64,000 bases of DNA from Rhodomicrobium sp. R_RK_3 (GCF_002198715.1 NZ_MWLK01000037.1:212045-276044), one strand, 5' to 3'. Shown: positions 30,605 to 39,735, numbered from the stretch's first letter. The notes: generated by a model from the sequence alone, not told the origin. A program made the numbers and translations.

Positions 30605-31831
30605 CTATTCCGCCGGGACGAGCCCGGCCATGCGCGGCGCAGGCCGCTCGCGGATCGGCAGGTTGCAGAGCGCGGCCATCAGGCTGACCGCAATGGCAGC
30701 CCACCAGAGCATATCATAGGACTGGTAGCGGTCGTAAACCCATCCGCCGAGCCAGGCGCCGAGAAAGCCGCCGATCTGGTGCGAGACGAAGACGATGCCG
30801 TAGAGCGTCGACAGCCAGCGCGGTCCGAAAAAGGTGACGATCAGCCCGCTGGTCAGCGGGATGGTGCCGAGCCAGAGGAAGCCGAGCACGGCGGCGTAGA
30901 TGATGACCGCGGTCTCGGTGAGCGGCAGATAGAGCATGGCGAGAAAGACGAGTCCGCGCCCCAGATAGATCAGCGTCAGCGCGACGCGCTTCGGCATGAT
31001 CTCGCCCGCCCGGCCGCAGACATAGGTGCCGGCGATGTTGGTGAGGCCGATGGTGGTCAGGGCGATGACGCCGAGGCTGGGGTCGAAATGCTTGTCGGTG
31101 AGGTAGGCCGGCAGATGCACGACGACGCCAGCGAGTTGGAAACCGCAGACGAAGAAACCGGCCGTCAGCAGCAGGAAGCTGGGATGGCTCAGGGCTTCCT
31201 TCAGCGCCGCGCCGAGCCCCTGCTCACCGAGCGGCGCGGTCGCCGCAGCGCCGCGCGCGCCGTTCGGGCCGCTGCCGAGCGCGAAGCCGAGCGGCGCCAT
31301 CACCGCCGTCGTCACGGCGAGCACGGCGAGGGTGACGATCCAGCCGGCATCGCCGATCAGCACATGGGTAAAGGGCAGGGCGACGAACTGGCCGACGGCA
31401 CTCCCCATGCTGGTCAGGCTGAGCGCCAGCGATTGCCTTTCCGGCGGCGCCGCGCGTCCGACCACGCCGAGCACGGCGGTGAAGCCGCTGCCGGCGACGC
31501 CGAGGCCGATGAGCGCGCCGCTGATCAGGAGCCCGGTCTCGCCCGCCGAATTGGCCATGATGACCAGACCGGCGGTATAGAGCGCCGCGCCGCCGGCCAC
31601 CACCCAGCGGGCGCCATATTTATCGCTGAGCGCGCCGGCGAAGGGAGAGCCGAGCCCCCAAAGCAGGTTGCTGAACGCGATGGCGAGGGCGAAGGCCTCG
31701 CGGCTGACGCCGAGATCGAGCGTGACCGGCTTCAGGAACAGGCCGAAGGTCTGCCGGATGCCCATATTGATGGCGAGGATGATGCTGGCGGCCAGCACAA
31801 GCCACCAGATCGGATGGACCGTCTTCTGCAT
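30605..31831 (-). CDS. MFS transporter
   Basis: A 408-residue transporter with 12 predicted helices. The loop between helices 2 and 3 reads GALSDKYGARWV, the classic MFS motif A variant. The N-terminal helix INMGIRQTFGLFLKPV is typical of the OFA/monocarboxylate-like branch, suggesting a small organic acid substrate, but that is weak. ATG at 31831 has GGGAG seven bases upstream; the frame is open to 31945 without a better start. A 45-residue microprotein gene follows 9 bp downstream. Confidence 0.9.
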   Translation of the reverse strand: MQKTVHPIWWLVLAASIILAINMGIRQTFGLFLKPVTLDLGVSREAFALAIAFSNLLWGLGSPFAGALSDKYGARWVVAGGAALYTAGLVIMANSAGETGLLISGALIGLGVAGSGFTAVLGVVGRAAPPERQSLALSLTSMGSAVGQFVALPFTHVLIGDAGWIVTLAVLAVTTAVMAPLGFALGSGPNGARGAAATAPLGEQGLGAALKEALSHPSFLLLTAGFFVCGFQLAGVVVHLPAYLTDKHFDPSLGVIALTTIGLTNIAGTYVCGRAGEIMPKRVALTLIYLGRGLVFLAMLYLPLTETAVIIYAAVLGFLWLGTIPLTSGLIVTFFGPRWLSTLYGIVFVSHQIGGFLGAWLGGWVYDRYQSYDMLWWAAIAVSLMAALCNLPIRERPAPRMAGLVPAE

Positions 31832-32198
31832 CGGCACTCCCGCGCGTCCGGATATTTTTGAATTAACGGGTAGGATCCGGGCTAAGCGCGATTGTGTCCA
31901 ACGAGGATTTTGCATCGCAGCCATAAGCAAATGTGATGACTGCATCAGTCAGCGCAATTACCTGCCGCGCCGAGCGCTTAGAGCGGGGATGGCTTCGAAG
32001 GTAAGAGCGTAGTGATCCTTCTCAGCGCCCAAACCGCCGCAGCCTCAAGGGGTTCATTCTGGACGGATAGGCCAGCCGCGACGCATCCGCTTTTGTCATT
32101 CCCGTGAAGGCGGGAATGACAACACAGGGGACCACGGGGAGAGGGAACTTGGCTTTGGATGTTCGGGCGCGTGAGCTGTCCGCGTATCGGTGCCTGCC
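31832..32198. other. 367-bp intergenic region
   Basis: No gene is supported. It must hold the promoter of the MFS/microprotein unit. It lies 3' of the DUF1501 operon and contains the inverted repeat at 32093-32122. Confidence 0.5.
32093..32122. repeat. REP-like perfect palindrome
   Basis: Twelve-base arms TTGTCATTCCCG and CGGGAATGACAA flank a 6-nt loop, a perfect inverted repeat. The arm sequence resembles interspersed palindromes found in many proteobacterial genomes. It is 76 bp past the stop of the DUF1501 gene and could also end transcription, but no T-tract follows in that direction. Confidence 0.75.
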
Positions 32199-33581
32199 CT
32201 AAGTCAGCAGCTTGTTCAGCACCGGCGCGGTTTGTTTGTCGCGGCCCATTTTGCGGTGGTAGCTCGTGGGCACATTGAATAGCGCGTAGAGCGTGTTCAC
32301 CACCGAGCCGATGGTCAGGTAATCGTCCACGTCGAAGGCTTCGGGCAGGTCGGTGCGCGGACGCATGGTCTTGAAGTCGAAGGGCATACCGACGGTTTTC
32401 TCCAGCACCGGATCGACGGCGAAATGCGCCTTGGAGATCGGCGCGTTCGGGTCGGCCATGTCAGAGGCGCCGATCACCATGCCGCCGCGGATGCCCTTGC
32501 CGCCCATCAGGATCGAATTGGAATATTGATTGTGATTGGTGCCGGTCGCATCGATCGCCATGTCCGGCGCGCGCAGGGTGCGTCCGAATTCGGTCGCCAG
32601 CATCACCGTGGTGACGTCGAACATCGAGCGCTTGGCGTCATAGGGCGTCTCGGCGAGGCCATGCAGCAGGGCGGCGACCTTGTCGATGGCGCCGCTGAAC
32701 AGCTTTGGCTGCCCCTTGGCCAGATCGGGCGCGTGCACGTCGAACTGTTCCGGCAGCACATAGATCGCCGCGCGCGACAGCGACAGGCGGAAACATTCCG
32801 CGATCAGCGCGATGGCCTGCTTCTCCGTACTGTCATTGGGGTTGTTCGGCGACAGCGCGGCGAGCTTGCGGTGTACATTCGGCGAATTGTCGAGCGCGGT
32901 GCGCATCAGGCTGGCGCCACCGGACAGGCGGCCATCGCCCTGCGCCACCGCGTCGAGGCGGGAGCGCACGAATTCAGTGATCGGGTCGCCGGCATGGGCG
33001 GGCGGCAATTGGCGCAGCCGCTCGGGCAGGCCGCGCAGCACTTTCGGCTCCAGCGGGATGACGCCGGAATGGTTGTGCGCGGTGAAATTGTCCTCGCGCT
33101 CGGCCGGGATGATGGCATCGACCGCATCCGGCTCGCGGCCGGTCTCCGCGAGGTTGAGATGCGGGATGAAACTGTCACCGCCGAAGGGATCGCCGGTGAA
33201 CAGGAAGTTCATGTTCTGGGCGTGGCCGTCGAAGCTCGGCGTCATGACGACACCGTTCATCACGCTGAAGCGGTCCTTGAAGGGGCTAAGCGGCTTGATG
33301 AGGCTGGTGGCGGCGGAGACGATGCCATTGCTGCCGGCCCAGGGGTCGGGGTCCTTGCCGAGATAGTTCTGGATCTTGCCGGCGGCCGTCATCGACAGCG
33401 GCCGGGCGTCGAACATATAGGAGGAATCGGCGCCGCCGCTGAGCACGATCATAACGAAGAAATGCGGATCTTCGGCGAGGGCGGCGGCTTCGGCGGGGTC
33501 CATGAAGCCGGCATTGGGCAGGACCAGCGTCGCGGCGCCGGCGAGGCCGAAGCGGAGAATGTCGCGTCTGGTATGGATCAT
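32199..33581 (-). CDS. Tat-exported DUF1501 family protein
   Basis: A 460-residue protein with a twin-arginine signal (TRRDILRFGLAGAATLVL) and a DUF1501 domain, an alkaline-phosphatase/sulfatase-like fold. Hallmarks include the MIVLSGGADSSYMFDARPL region near the N-terminus, VMLATEFGRTLRAP (near residue 330) and a following His-Asn segment GTNHNQYSNSILMGGKGI. The reaction is unknown. It is the last gene of a three-gene unit behind a diheme protein and a 188-residue secreted protein (gaps 13 and 5 bp). The order resembles planctomycete and proteobacterial DUF1501 clusters paired with large c-type cytochrome proteins. Confidence 0.88.
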   Translation of the reverse strand: MIHTRRDILRFGLAGAATLVLPNAGFMDPAEAAALAEDPHFFVMIVLSGGADSSYMFDARPLSMTAAGKIQNYLGKDPDPWAGSNGIVSAATSLIKPLSPFKDRFSVMNGVVMTPSFDGHAQNMNFLFTGDPFGGDSFIPHLNLAETGREPDAVDAIIPAEREDNFTAHNHSGVIPLEPKVLRGLPERLRQLPPAHAGDPITEFVRSRLDAVAQGDGRLSGGASLMRTALDNSPNVHRKLAALSPNNPNDSTEKQAIALIAECFRLSLSRAAIYVLPEQFDVHAPDLAKGQPKLFSGAIDKVAALLHGLAETPYDAKRSMFDVTTVMLATEFGRTLRAPDMAIDATGTNHNQYSNSILMGGKGIRGGMVIGASDMADPNAPISKAHFAVDPVLEKTVGMPFDFKTMRPRTDLPEAFDVDDYLTIGSVVNTLYALFNVPTSYHRKMGRDKQTAPVLNKLLT

Positions 33582-33594
33582 GTCGCCGGGCCTT

Positions 33595-34161
33595 TTACTG
33601 TTCCAGCAGGAAATAGGGATTGAGCATCAAGGCGAGCGTCATGCCCTCGATGGCCTCCAGCGCCGGCTTCTCGCCATAGGTGCCGAGGACGAAATCGCGC
33701 CAGACGGCGAACTCGCTCTCCGGCGCGTTGTAACCCATGATGCCGAGCCAGAAAGCCGTCAGCACCTGCTCGTTCTTGGCTTCGTCGGACGGCCAGGTGC
33801 AGAGCGCCTCCAGCGTGTCGAAAAAACTGTCGTTGAGCAAGAGCTGCGGCGACTTGCAGCTCTGCGCCAGGGACTGGGCAAAGCCGGCGAAGGTCAGCCT
33901 CAGCAGCACCATGTTGACCGCGTTCGGCTGGCCGTTCTGGAACTTGTGCTCGGTGCCGAAGGCCGCCCAGGTGCCGACGAGATCGTCGAGCCCGTCGGCT
34001 GGCATGTAGCGGTCGAGCTCGATCGGCCCTTCCTCCGGCGCGATGCGCGCGGACAGCTCCTTGGAGATGACGCTCAGCCCCTTGAACTGCGCCGCGGCGG
34101 CATGGGCCGGGGGCGCGGCGAGCAAAGCCAAGGCCGCAACGATGATCGGGAACCGGGCCAT
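33595..34161 (-). CDS. unknown 188-aa secreted protein of DUF1501 operon
   Basis: A signal peptide (MARFPIIVAALALLAAPPAHA) precedes a domain of about 167 residues with no motif I recognise. Two Cys residues (in QSCKSPQ and ALCTWP) may form a disulphide. Start at 34161, which is 5 bp after the stop of the diheme gene; the open frame upstream to 34512 overlaps that gene and is not credible. Its position between a diheme protein and a Tat-exported DUF1501 protein suggests a periplasmic partner of those two. Function unknown. Confidence 0.78.
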   Translation of the reverse strand: MARFPIIVAALALLAAPPAHAAAAQFKGLSVISKELSARIAPEEGPIELDRYMPADGLDDLVGTWAAFGTEHKFQNGQPNAVNMVLLRLTFAGFAQSLAQSCKSPQLLLNDSFFDTLEALCTWPSDEAKNEQVLTAFWLGIMGYNAPESEFAVWRDFVLGTYGEKPALEAIEGMTLALMLNPYFLLEQ

Positions 34162-34166
34162 CGGCG

Positions 34167-36173
34167 CTAGTCCTTCACCTTCGCCAGCTCTTTCTGCACC
34201 CACAGGAACAATTCCTGGCGCTCCTGACTCGACATCGGCTTGTTCTTCGGCATCCGGATCTTGAGGTCGCTCGAGGACACGCGATTGGCGATCTGCTCCA
34301 GGGTCTGCGACGCCGGGATCTGGGCGTTCTTGGTGGTCAGATGCGGGAAGGTCTTGCCCTTGCCGTCGGGCGAGGCGATCCACTTGCTGAGGTCGAGCGT
34401 GTTCAGGAAGTCCTTGCCGGAATGGCAGGAGACGCAGTTTTTCTCCAGAATGTAGGCGACGCGGCAGGGCGGCCGGTTCTCCGGCCGGGTGCCCGGCGCG
34501 TAGTCGTAGCACTGCTGCGGGTCGGGATTGCGGGTCTGAAAGCTGTCGGTCTGCACGATGCGCAACATGGCGTTCTTTAGCGCGACCGAGGAGTTCTCCG
34601 AAGCTTCCTGCTCGAAGCTCTTGGTCAGGCTGTCGAGATAGCCGCCATCGACGGTCTGGCTCTCGCCGAGCATATATTCGGTGAGGCGCTTCATCAGGCA
34701 GCGCTTGGCCTCGGGCGCCTCGTGGATGATCTTCGAGAGATCGCCGAGATTTTCGCCATAGCTGTTCTGCTCCGGCCAGCGCGGCGAGCGCACATAGCCG
34801 ACATTCCAGGCGCGGCCCGAGCCGGGCGGGGCGCTCCAGGTCGCCTGATAGGTCTTGCGGTCCATGCTGGCGAGGTCGTCGAAAACGATATCGGGCGTCG
34901 AGGACGCGTCGCCGAACAGCGCGCCGAGATTGCGGAAGAAGCCCGCCATCGGGTCGAGCTTATAATGGCAGGCATAGCAGGAGGTCTGCGAGCCGTGGGC
35001 GCCGCTGACATGCTCCGCGGGGTCCTCGAAGCCGACCGGGGTGAGGTCGTCGCAGAAAAAGCGCTTCAGCACGTAGGCGGCGCGCTTGCGGTTGTAATTG
35101 GTGGAGGAATTGGCCAGGGCCGTGCCCTGTTCCAGGCCGAACGCCACCCATTTCTTGCCCTCGGGGAACGCCGAGCGGTCGATCGGCTTCATCTCGGCGA
35201 CGGAGCTTGGCTCGTATTTCGTCGGCTCGAAGGCGAGCACCGCATCGAACGCGCTCTTCACTTGTGTCGAGACTGTATTAATGGTCTCGACGACGCGCTG
35301 CGTATCGACCTGCGCTTCGGGCTTTTCGCATTCGTCGTCGACGGTCTTTTCCAGCGCCGTGAAGACGAATTCCGGGATGCCGCCGCGCATGATGGTGAAG
35401 ATCTCGGCATCGGTGAAAGCGCGGAAGAGCTTCGCGCTGATCTCGCTCTGCTGGTCCACCACCTCGCCGACCTTGTCGCAAAAGGCGTAGGCGGGCATGG
35501 GGTTCGGCCCTTCCCGCAAGGTGCGCAGCGCCTTCAGCCGCGCCTGGAACTCGCCGATCGCCTTTTCGCGCAACTGGCTCGCCGTCAGCTTGGCGTCCTC
35601 GGGGCCTAAATCCTCCTCGGACGGCGTCACGTTGAGCGGCGCCGGATAATAATCGCCTTCCAGGTCGAAGATCTTCAGATAGTCGCCATTGGTGAGCAGC
35701 GCCTTGGCCGAGCTGATGGCATTGGGAAAATCATAGGCGCTGGGCGCATAGGCTCCGTCCTCCTTCAGATCGTCGATCTTGAAGCCGAGGAAGTACATGT
35801 TGAAATCGAGCACAGTGTCGCCGAAGCGCGGGTCGTCCATGAACTCGCGCACGATCTCCGGCTTCGACAGCTTCGACAGGCGCTCGATATCGTCCTGCGG
35901 GCTGAGGCCCTGGCCGGCGCGGAACAGTCGGGCGGTCTTGTCGATCCACCAGCGCTTTTCCCAAGCGGAGAGCGGGGCGTCGTCCGCACGGATCAATGGC
36001 AAGGGCTGGATAGCGTCGCCCGGCTTTGCGGCGGGTTGCGGCCGGGGCTGGGCCAGCATTTCCGGCGCAGCATTCGACGTCAGCGCCGATACGCCGGCAG
36101 CAACCAGCGCCGTCACAGCAATAATTGCGCAACCGGCCAGGATGCGCAATGTCACTCCCCCTGCAAGCTTCAT
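34167..36173 (-). CDS. periplasmic diheme c-type cytochrome domain protein
   Basis: A 668-residue protein with an N-terminal membrane segment or signal (residues 8-32) and two haem-binding motifs, CYACH at 399-403 and CVSCH at 580-584. Met641 and Met647 (MPKNKPM) are candidates for the distal ligand of the second haem. The region 60-390 is largely helical without a motif I know. The architecture resembles the large cytochrome-like partners (DUF1549/1592-type) that accompany DUF1501/DUF1552 proteins, though I cannot assign a specific family. First gene of the unit with the 188-aa and DUF1501 genes. Likely role: electron transfer in the periplasm. Confidence 0.8.
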   Translation of the reverse strand: MKLAGGVTLRILAGCAIIAVTALVAAGVSALTSNAAPEMLAQPRPQPAAKPGDAIQPLPLIRADDAPLSAWEKRWWIDKTARLFRAGQGLSPQDDIERLSKLSKPEIVREFMDDPRFGDTVLDFNMYFLGFKIDDLKEDGAYAPSAYDFPNAISSAKALLTNGDYLKIFDLEGDYYPAPLNVTPSEEDLGPEDAKLTASQLREKAIGEFQARLKALRTLREGPNPMPAYAFCDKVGEVVDQQSEISAKLFRAFTDAEIFTIMRGGIPEFVFTALEKTVDDECEKPEAQVDTQRVVETINTVSTQVKSAFDAVLAFEPTKYEPSSVAEMKPIDRSAFPEGKKWVAFGLEQGTALANSSTNYNRKRAAYVLKRFFCDDLTPVGFEDPAEHVSGAHGSQTSCYACHYKLDPMAGFFRNLGALFGDASSTPDIVFDDLASMDRKTYQATWSAPPGSGRAWNVGYVRSPRWPEQNSYGENLGDLSKIIHEAPEAKRCLMKRLTEYMLGESQTVDGGYLDSLTKSFEQEASENSSVALKNAMLRIVQTDSFQTRNPDPQQCYDYAPGTRPENRPPCRVAYILEKNCVSCHSGKDFLNTLDLSKWIASPDGKGKTFPHLTTKNAQIPASQTLEQIANRVSSSDLKIRMPKNKPMSSQERQELFLWVQKELAKVKD

Positions 36174-36506
36174 TCGCCTACAAATGTCTCATGTTGATGC
36201 GGGCCGCGCATCCCTCGCGGCCGCCGATTTCGCCGCATGTCACCAACACGCCAAAGCCCTCGCCCCCGTGCCGCTTTCCGGACCGGTCGCCGTTGATAGA
36301 GGGCCGTGACCTTTTGTGAGGGCGGATCCTGACATGGAGATGGCGCATCGGCAAGTCGGGTGTTCCGTTAAATTGTATCGCCTTATGCCATTGAACCGAA
36401 CCGCAAGTCGCGAGCACGGCAAAGGGGCCGGCTTCATGGATTGAAGCCCGCCCCCAAGCAATAGTTCCACTAAAAGGTCAAAGAATTGACGCGTAGGAGC
36501 CCGCGC
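36174..36506. other. 333-bp intergenic region
   Basis: No gene is supported. It separates the start of the diheme gene (36173) from the stop of the small secreted gene (36507). It contains the promoter for the former and, at 36421-36455, a terminator for the latter. Confidence 0.5.
36421..36455 (-). terminator. intrinsic terminator after small secreted gene
   Basis: On the minus strand GGGGGCGGGCTTCA pairs with TGAAGCCGGCCCC around a 5-nt loop, with one mismatch/bulge, followed by TTT. It lies about 50 bp past the stop at 36507. Confidence 0.6.
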
Positions 36507-36893
36507 TTACGAACCGCACTTCGCTTCGAGAGCGCCGAAAGCGGTGTCGATCTTCTTGCCGTCTTCGGAAGCGGGGTCGACGACTTCGGCGACGCCGAAG
36601 GCCTCGGTGACGGGCTCGCCCAGGCTGGCGAGATAGGTATCCATCTTGGTGCCGACTTCCTCGGCCTTCTTCTCGTCGGTTTCCGGAACCGCGGCGAGCT
36701 CCTTCTGGATCGCGCAATAACCCGCGACCTTCTTGTCATCGGCGACCAGCGCGTTGATCTCCTTCACGGCGGAATCGACTTCCGCGGCCGTCGGCGGCGT
36801 CACCGGCTCTTCGGCCTCGGGCTTGGCGGCCTGGGCAAAGACCGGCATGGTCAGGAGAGCGCAAATAGCGGTCGTTGCAAGAAAAGTCTTCAT
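36507..36893 (-). CDS. unknown 128-aa small secreted acidic protein
   Basis: Signal peptide MKTFLATTAICALLTMPVFAQA followed by a roughly 106-residue helical, acidic domain with Cys59 (GYCAIQ) and Cys126 (AKCGS), possibly a disulphide. No family recognised. A clear GAGAATGAA-type region precedes the ATG. It is 14 bp downstream of the GT87-like membrane gene on the same strand and ends in its own terminator, so it closes that transcription unit. Confidence 0.78.
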   Translation of the reverse strand: MKTFLATTAICALLTMPVFAQAAKPEAEEPVTPPTAAEVDSAVKEINALVADDKKVAGYCAIQKELAAVPETDEKKAEEVGTKMDTYLASLGEPVTEAFGVAEVVDPASEDGKKIDTAFGALEAKCGS

Positions 36894-36907
36894 TTCATTC
36901 TCCGTGT

Positions 36908-38299
36908 CTATTTTTGAGGTTGCGTTGCGGGTGTATATGCAAATTGAGTTTCGGATAGGTATCGATGCATGAGCATCAAGAACAGCAGGCCGCCGATGAA
37001 CATATAGGACTGCAGGAAATTAAGTGGTGTTTCGGCGAGCTGGTTGAAGAGCGGGATATAATTGCTTACAAATACGTAACACAGCGCCAGCGCAAGCAGT
37101 TTGCGCGGATCGCCCACAAGGCATCCTGCGGCGAAGGCGAAGATCGGCAGCAGCACACCGTAATGATGCTCCCAGGCGATCGGCGCCGCGAGGGTGAGGC
37201 TCAGCGCGACGATCGAGAAGGCCAGCCCGCGACGCTCGGGTGACATTTTACGCAGCGTCCCTGTCAGCAATATGACGAGGCTGCTCAACAGCGTCCCCCA
37301 ATAGACCCAGGCGCTGTAGGGCGGGAAGCGGAAGGCATCGAAACTGACATTGTTATAGAGCTCCGGCGCGGACAGGCTGGCCAGGCGATTGAGGAGGCCA
37401 TTGACCGATTGATTCGCGAAATAGGATTCTCCTCTTTCGGACATGAACGATAAGACGCGCAGATAGTCCAAATGGTTCGCCCAGCCATAGGCCCAGACAG
37501 AAAAAATTAATCCTGTTGCGCCAACGACGATGCAAGCGAGCGTGAAGCGCCACTCCCGGTTGAGCAGGCCCCAGGCCGCGAACAGGCCGTAATGCGGCTT
37601 CATCAGGCAGATCAGGCCGATCAGCACGCCGCTCGCCGCCTTCCGCTCGAGCACCCAAAGCAAAAGTGCGAGGGCGAACAGCGAGTTGATCCAGAGCTGG
37701 ATCTGCCCGAGCGTGAAGGATTTGGCGACCGGATAGAAGGTCAGCGTCATGGCGCTGACCAGGACGAAGCGCAGGCCCGTCCAGGCGTCGAGGCTAGCGC
37801 GCGCGCCGGCGCGGCGGCGCAGTCCGGCTTCCATCAGAAAAAAGGTCGAAATCGCGGTGACGAGAATGAACCCCCAGCCGAGAAAATCGTTAACGGGCGG
37901 GATTTGAAACACCATTTCGTCAAATGTTCGCACCCGGTCCTCGCCGAAGGCCAGCATGGCTTCGAGGCCGAACAAAGCGGAGGGCGGGTATTGGAACTTG
38001 ATGCCTTGGTCGAAGAACACCGCCGAATAGAGCGGCTTGGTCTCGGCGCCATGCAGATAATCGAGCGCCGCCTTCATCGGCCCCCAGCTATCGTCGCCGC
38101 CGACGCCGCGAAGCACGTCCCAGCTCTGGGCGAGGCCGGTATCGGCAAATCCGCCCGGCGAGAGCCACCACACCAGCGCCGTGGCGAGGCCGAGATTGGC
38201 GATGAAGAACAGCGCCAGCCGCAGAGTGAAGCCGTTCAGGATCGAGGCGGCATGATGCCGGGCGAGGGCTTCGGGGTGGTCCGGATTGTCGTCCTTCAT
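36908..38299 (-). CDS. GT87-like membrane glycosyltransferase (DUF2029)
   Basis: A 463-residue integral membrane protein with about ten helices, resembling glycosyltransferase family 87 (DUF2029), polyprenyl-phosphate-mannose-dependent mannosyltransferases best known from actinobacteria. Family-like features are the first extracytoplasmic loop with FQYPPSALFGLE, LIGLICLMKPHYGLFAAWGL in the middle, and APIAWEHHYGVLLPI near the C-terminus. ATG at 38299 follows GAGAG; the frame extends to 38392. The acceptor is unknown. Divergent from the DUF5989/SGNH pair, also envelope-polysaccharide-type genes. Confidence 0.82.
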   Translation of the reverse strand: MKDDNPDHPEALARHHAASILNGFTLRLALFFIANLGLATALVWWLSPGGFADTGLAQSWDVLRGVGGDDSWGPMKAALDYLHGAETKPLYSAVFFDQGIKFQYPPSALFGLEAMLAFGEDRVRTFDEMVFQIPPVNDFLGWGFILVTAISTFFLMEAGLRRRAGARASLDAWTGLRFVLVSAMTLTFYPVAKSFTLGQIQLWINSLFALALLLWVLERKAASGVLIGLICLMKPHYGLFAAWGLLNREWRFTLACIVVGATGLIFSVWAYGWANHLDYLRVLSFMSERGESYFANQSVNGLLNRLASLSAPELYNNVSFDAFRFPPYSAWVYWGTLLSSLVILLTGTLRKMSPERRGLAFSIVALSLTLAAPIAWEHHYGVLLPIFAFAAGCLVGDPRKLLALALCYVFVSNYIPLFNQLAETPLNFLQSYMFIGGLLFLMLMHRYLSETQFAYTPATQPQK

Positions 38300-38488
38300 C
38301 GGAGCTCTCACGGCGAATTTTGTCCGGTGCCAGAGTGTTACGATGGCGGGCGGCGCTGACGCAAGCGCCATGCCGCCGCCGGCCGAACGCAAATGTATCG
38401 ATCTGCGTCAACCTTTGGCATCGGAATATAGACCTGCCGCAAATGGCTGTGGTAGGAAGCTCACAAACCATATGAGGACGTGGCGAGG

Positions 38489-38638
38489 ATGGGGTTTATC
38501 GTTGAATTTTGGGACTATATGCGGGTCCGCAAGAAGTTCTGGCTGCTGCCGGTCTTCATGGTGATGATCCTGGTCGGCGGCCTGCTGGTGCTGACGAAGG
38601 GCTCCGCCGTGGCGCCGTTCATCTACACCCTGTTTTAG
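38489..38638 (+). CDS. DUF5989 family membrane microprotein
   Basis: A 49-residue protein beginning ATG at 38489 and ending TAG at 38638, with GGCGAGG just upstream. It has an amphipathic N-terminus with VRKKFWLLPVF, one hydrophobic helix (about 18-36) and the highly conserved C-terminal GSAVAPFIYTLF, which marks the DUF5989 family. Such proteins usually sit between a carbamoyltransferase (SxtN-like) and an SGNH hydrolase in polysaccharide or natural-product loci. Here the hydrolase follows after 13 bp, but no carbamoyltransferase is present. Function unknown. Confidence 0.88.
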   Translation: MGFIVEFWDYMRVRKKFWLLPVFMVMILVGGLLVLTKGSAVAPFIYTLF

Positions 38639-38651
38639 CAGCGCGTGGCCG

Positions 38652-39683
38652 ATGAAGAAGGTCCTGTTTCCGGCTCTGCTGCTGACATTCTGCCTCGTCC
38701 TGACGGCGGCGTTCACCGAGATCGCCGTCCGTCTCGTCGCCGATGACGGCATGCAGTTCGACCTCGAAATGTGGAAATATGCGCGGGACGTGAAAGTCGT
38801 CTCGCCGGACCCGCTGCTCGGCCACGAGCACGGTCCGGACCGTAAGGCCAAGCTGATGGGCGTCGAGGTGGCGACCAATTCCAAGGGCCAGCGCGACCGC
38901 GAGATCCCCTATGAGCGCACCCCCGGCGTGCTGCGCATCGCCATGGTCGGTGATTCCCTGACCGAAGGCTGGGGCGTGCCCTTTGAGGACACCTTCTCCA
39001 AGCGCATCGAGCGGCTGTACGAGGCGGCGGGCAGCAAGGCCGAAATCGTCAATCTCGGCGTCGGCAACTGGAACACCGTCCAGGAGGTGCAGTACTTCCT
39101 GACCAAGGGCTTCCAATACAAGCCCGACATCGTCGTACTGAATTATTTCGTCAACGACGCCGAGCCGACGCCGGAACGCCGCAAGGAGCCATCCTGGCTC
39201 TTGAAATATTGCTATTCCTGCGTCTTCGTCAAAGGCCGGATCGACACCATCCTGCGCCAGATGTCGACGCGGCAGGATTGGGCGGACTACTATCTCGGCC
39301 TCTATGATGGGGGCAAGTCGGAGACCTGGCTTGCGGCCAAGGGCGCGATCAAGCGCCTCGCCGATTATTGCAAGGCCAACAACATCAAGCTCCTGGTCGC
39401 GCATCTGCCCGAGCTGCACGACGTGCAGAACTATCGCTTCGGGCTCGTGACGGATCTGGTCCAGCAGGCGGCGGTGGAAAATCAGGTGCCCTTCGTGGAC
39501 CTGCTGCCGAATTTGCAGTCCCGGCCTTCGGCCGATCTGTGGGTGACGCCGCCCGATCCGCATCCGAATGCGCTGGCCAATGAACTGATCGCGGCCGGAT
39601 TGTTCAGCGCCTTGCAGCGCCTCGAAGCCCAGCCGGCACCGGACAGCCAAAAAGGCGCCGCGCTGCCGATCACGGTGCAGTAG
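38652..39683 (+). CDS. SGNH/GDSL hydrolase family protein
   Basis: A 343-residue exported or membrane-anchored hydrolase: an N-terminal hydrophobic segment (about 4-26), block I MVGDSLTEGWG with the catalytic Ser near residue 100, block III GVGNWNTVQ, and C-terminal DPHPNALANE with the catalytic Asp/His. SGNH enzymes with this N-anchor often act as O-acyl esterases or transferases on polysaccharides. It forms a two-gene unit with the DUF5989 microprotein, a recurrent partnership. A hairpin 33 bp past its stop may end transcription. Confidence 0.88.
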   Translation: MKKVLFPALLLTFCLVLTAAFTEIAVRLVADDGMQFDLEMWKYARDVKVVSPDPLLGHEHGPDRKAKLMGVEVATNSKGQRDREIPYERTPGVLRIAMVGDSLTEGWGVPFEDTFSKRIERLYEAAGSKAEIVNLGVGNWNTVQEVQYFLTKGFQYKPDIVVLNYFVNDAEPTPERRKEPSWLLKYCYSCVFVKGRIDTILRQMSTRQDWADYYLGLYDGGKSETWLAAKGAIKRLADYCKANNIKLLVAHLPELHDVQNYRFGLVTDLVQQAAVENQVPFVDLLPNLQSRPSADLWVTPPDPHPNALANELIAAGLFSALQRLEAQPAPDSQKGAALPITVQ

Positions 39684-39715
39684 CCGGGCCGGGCCGATAT
39701 TCTTGCAGGTCGGTA

Positions 39716-39735
39716 GAGCGGGCTTCGGCCCGCTT
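39716..39735 (+). terminator. UUCG-loop hairpin after SGNH gene
   Basis: AGCGGGC-TTCG-GCCCGCT, a 7-bp stem closed by a stable UUCG tetraloop, 33 bp after the stop. A real T-tract is missing, so it may stabilise the 3' end rather than terminate. Confidence 0.45.
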
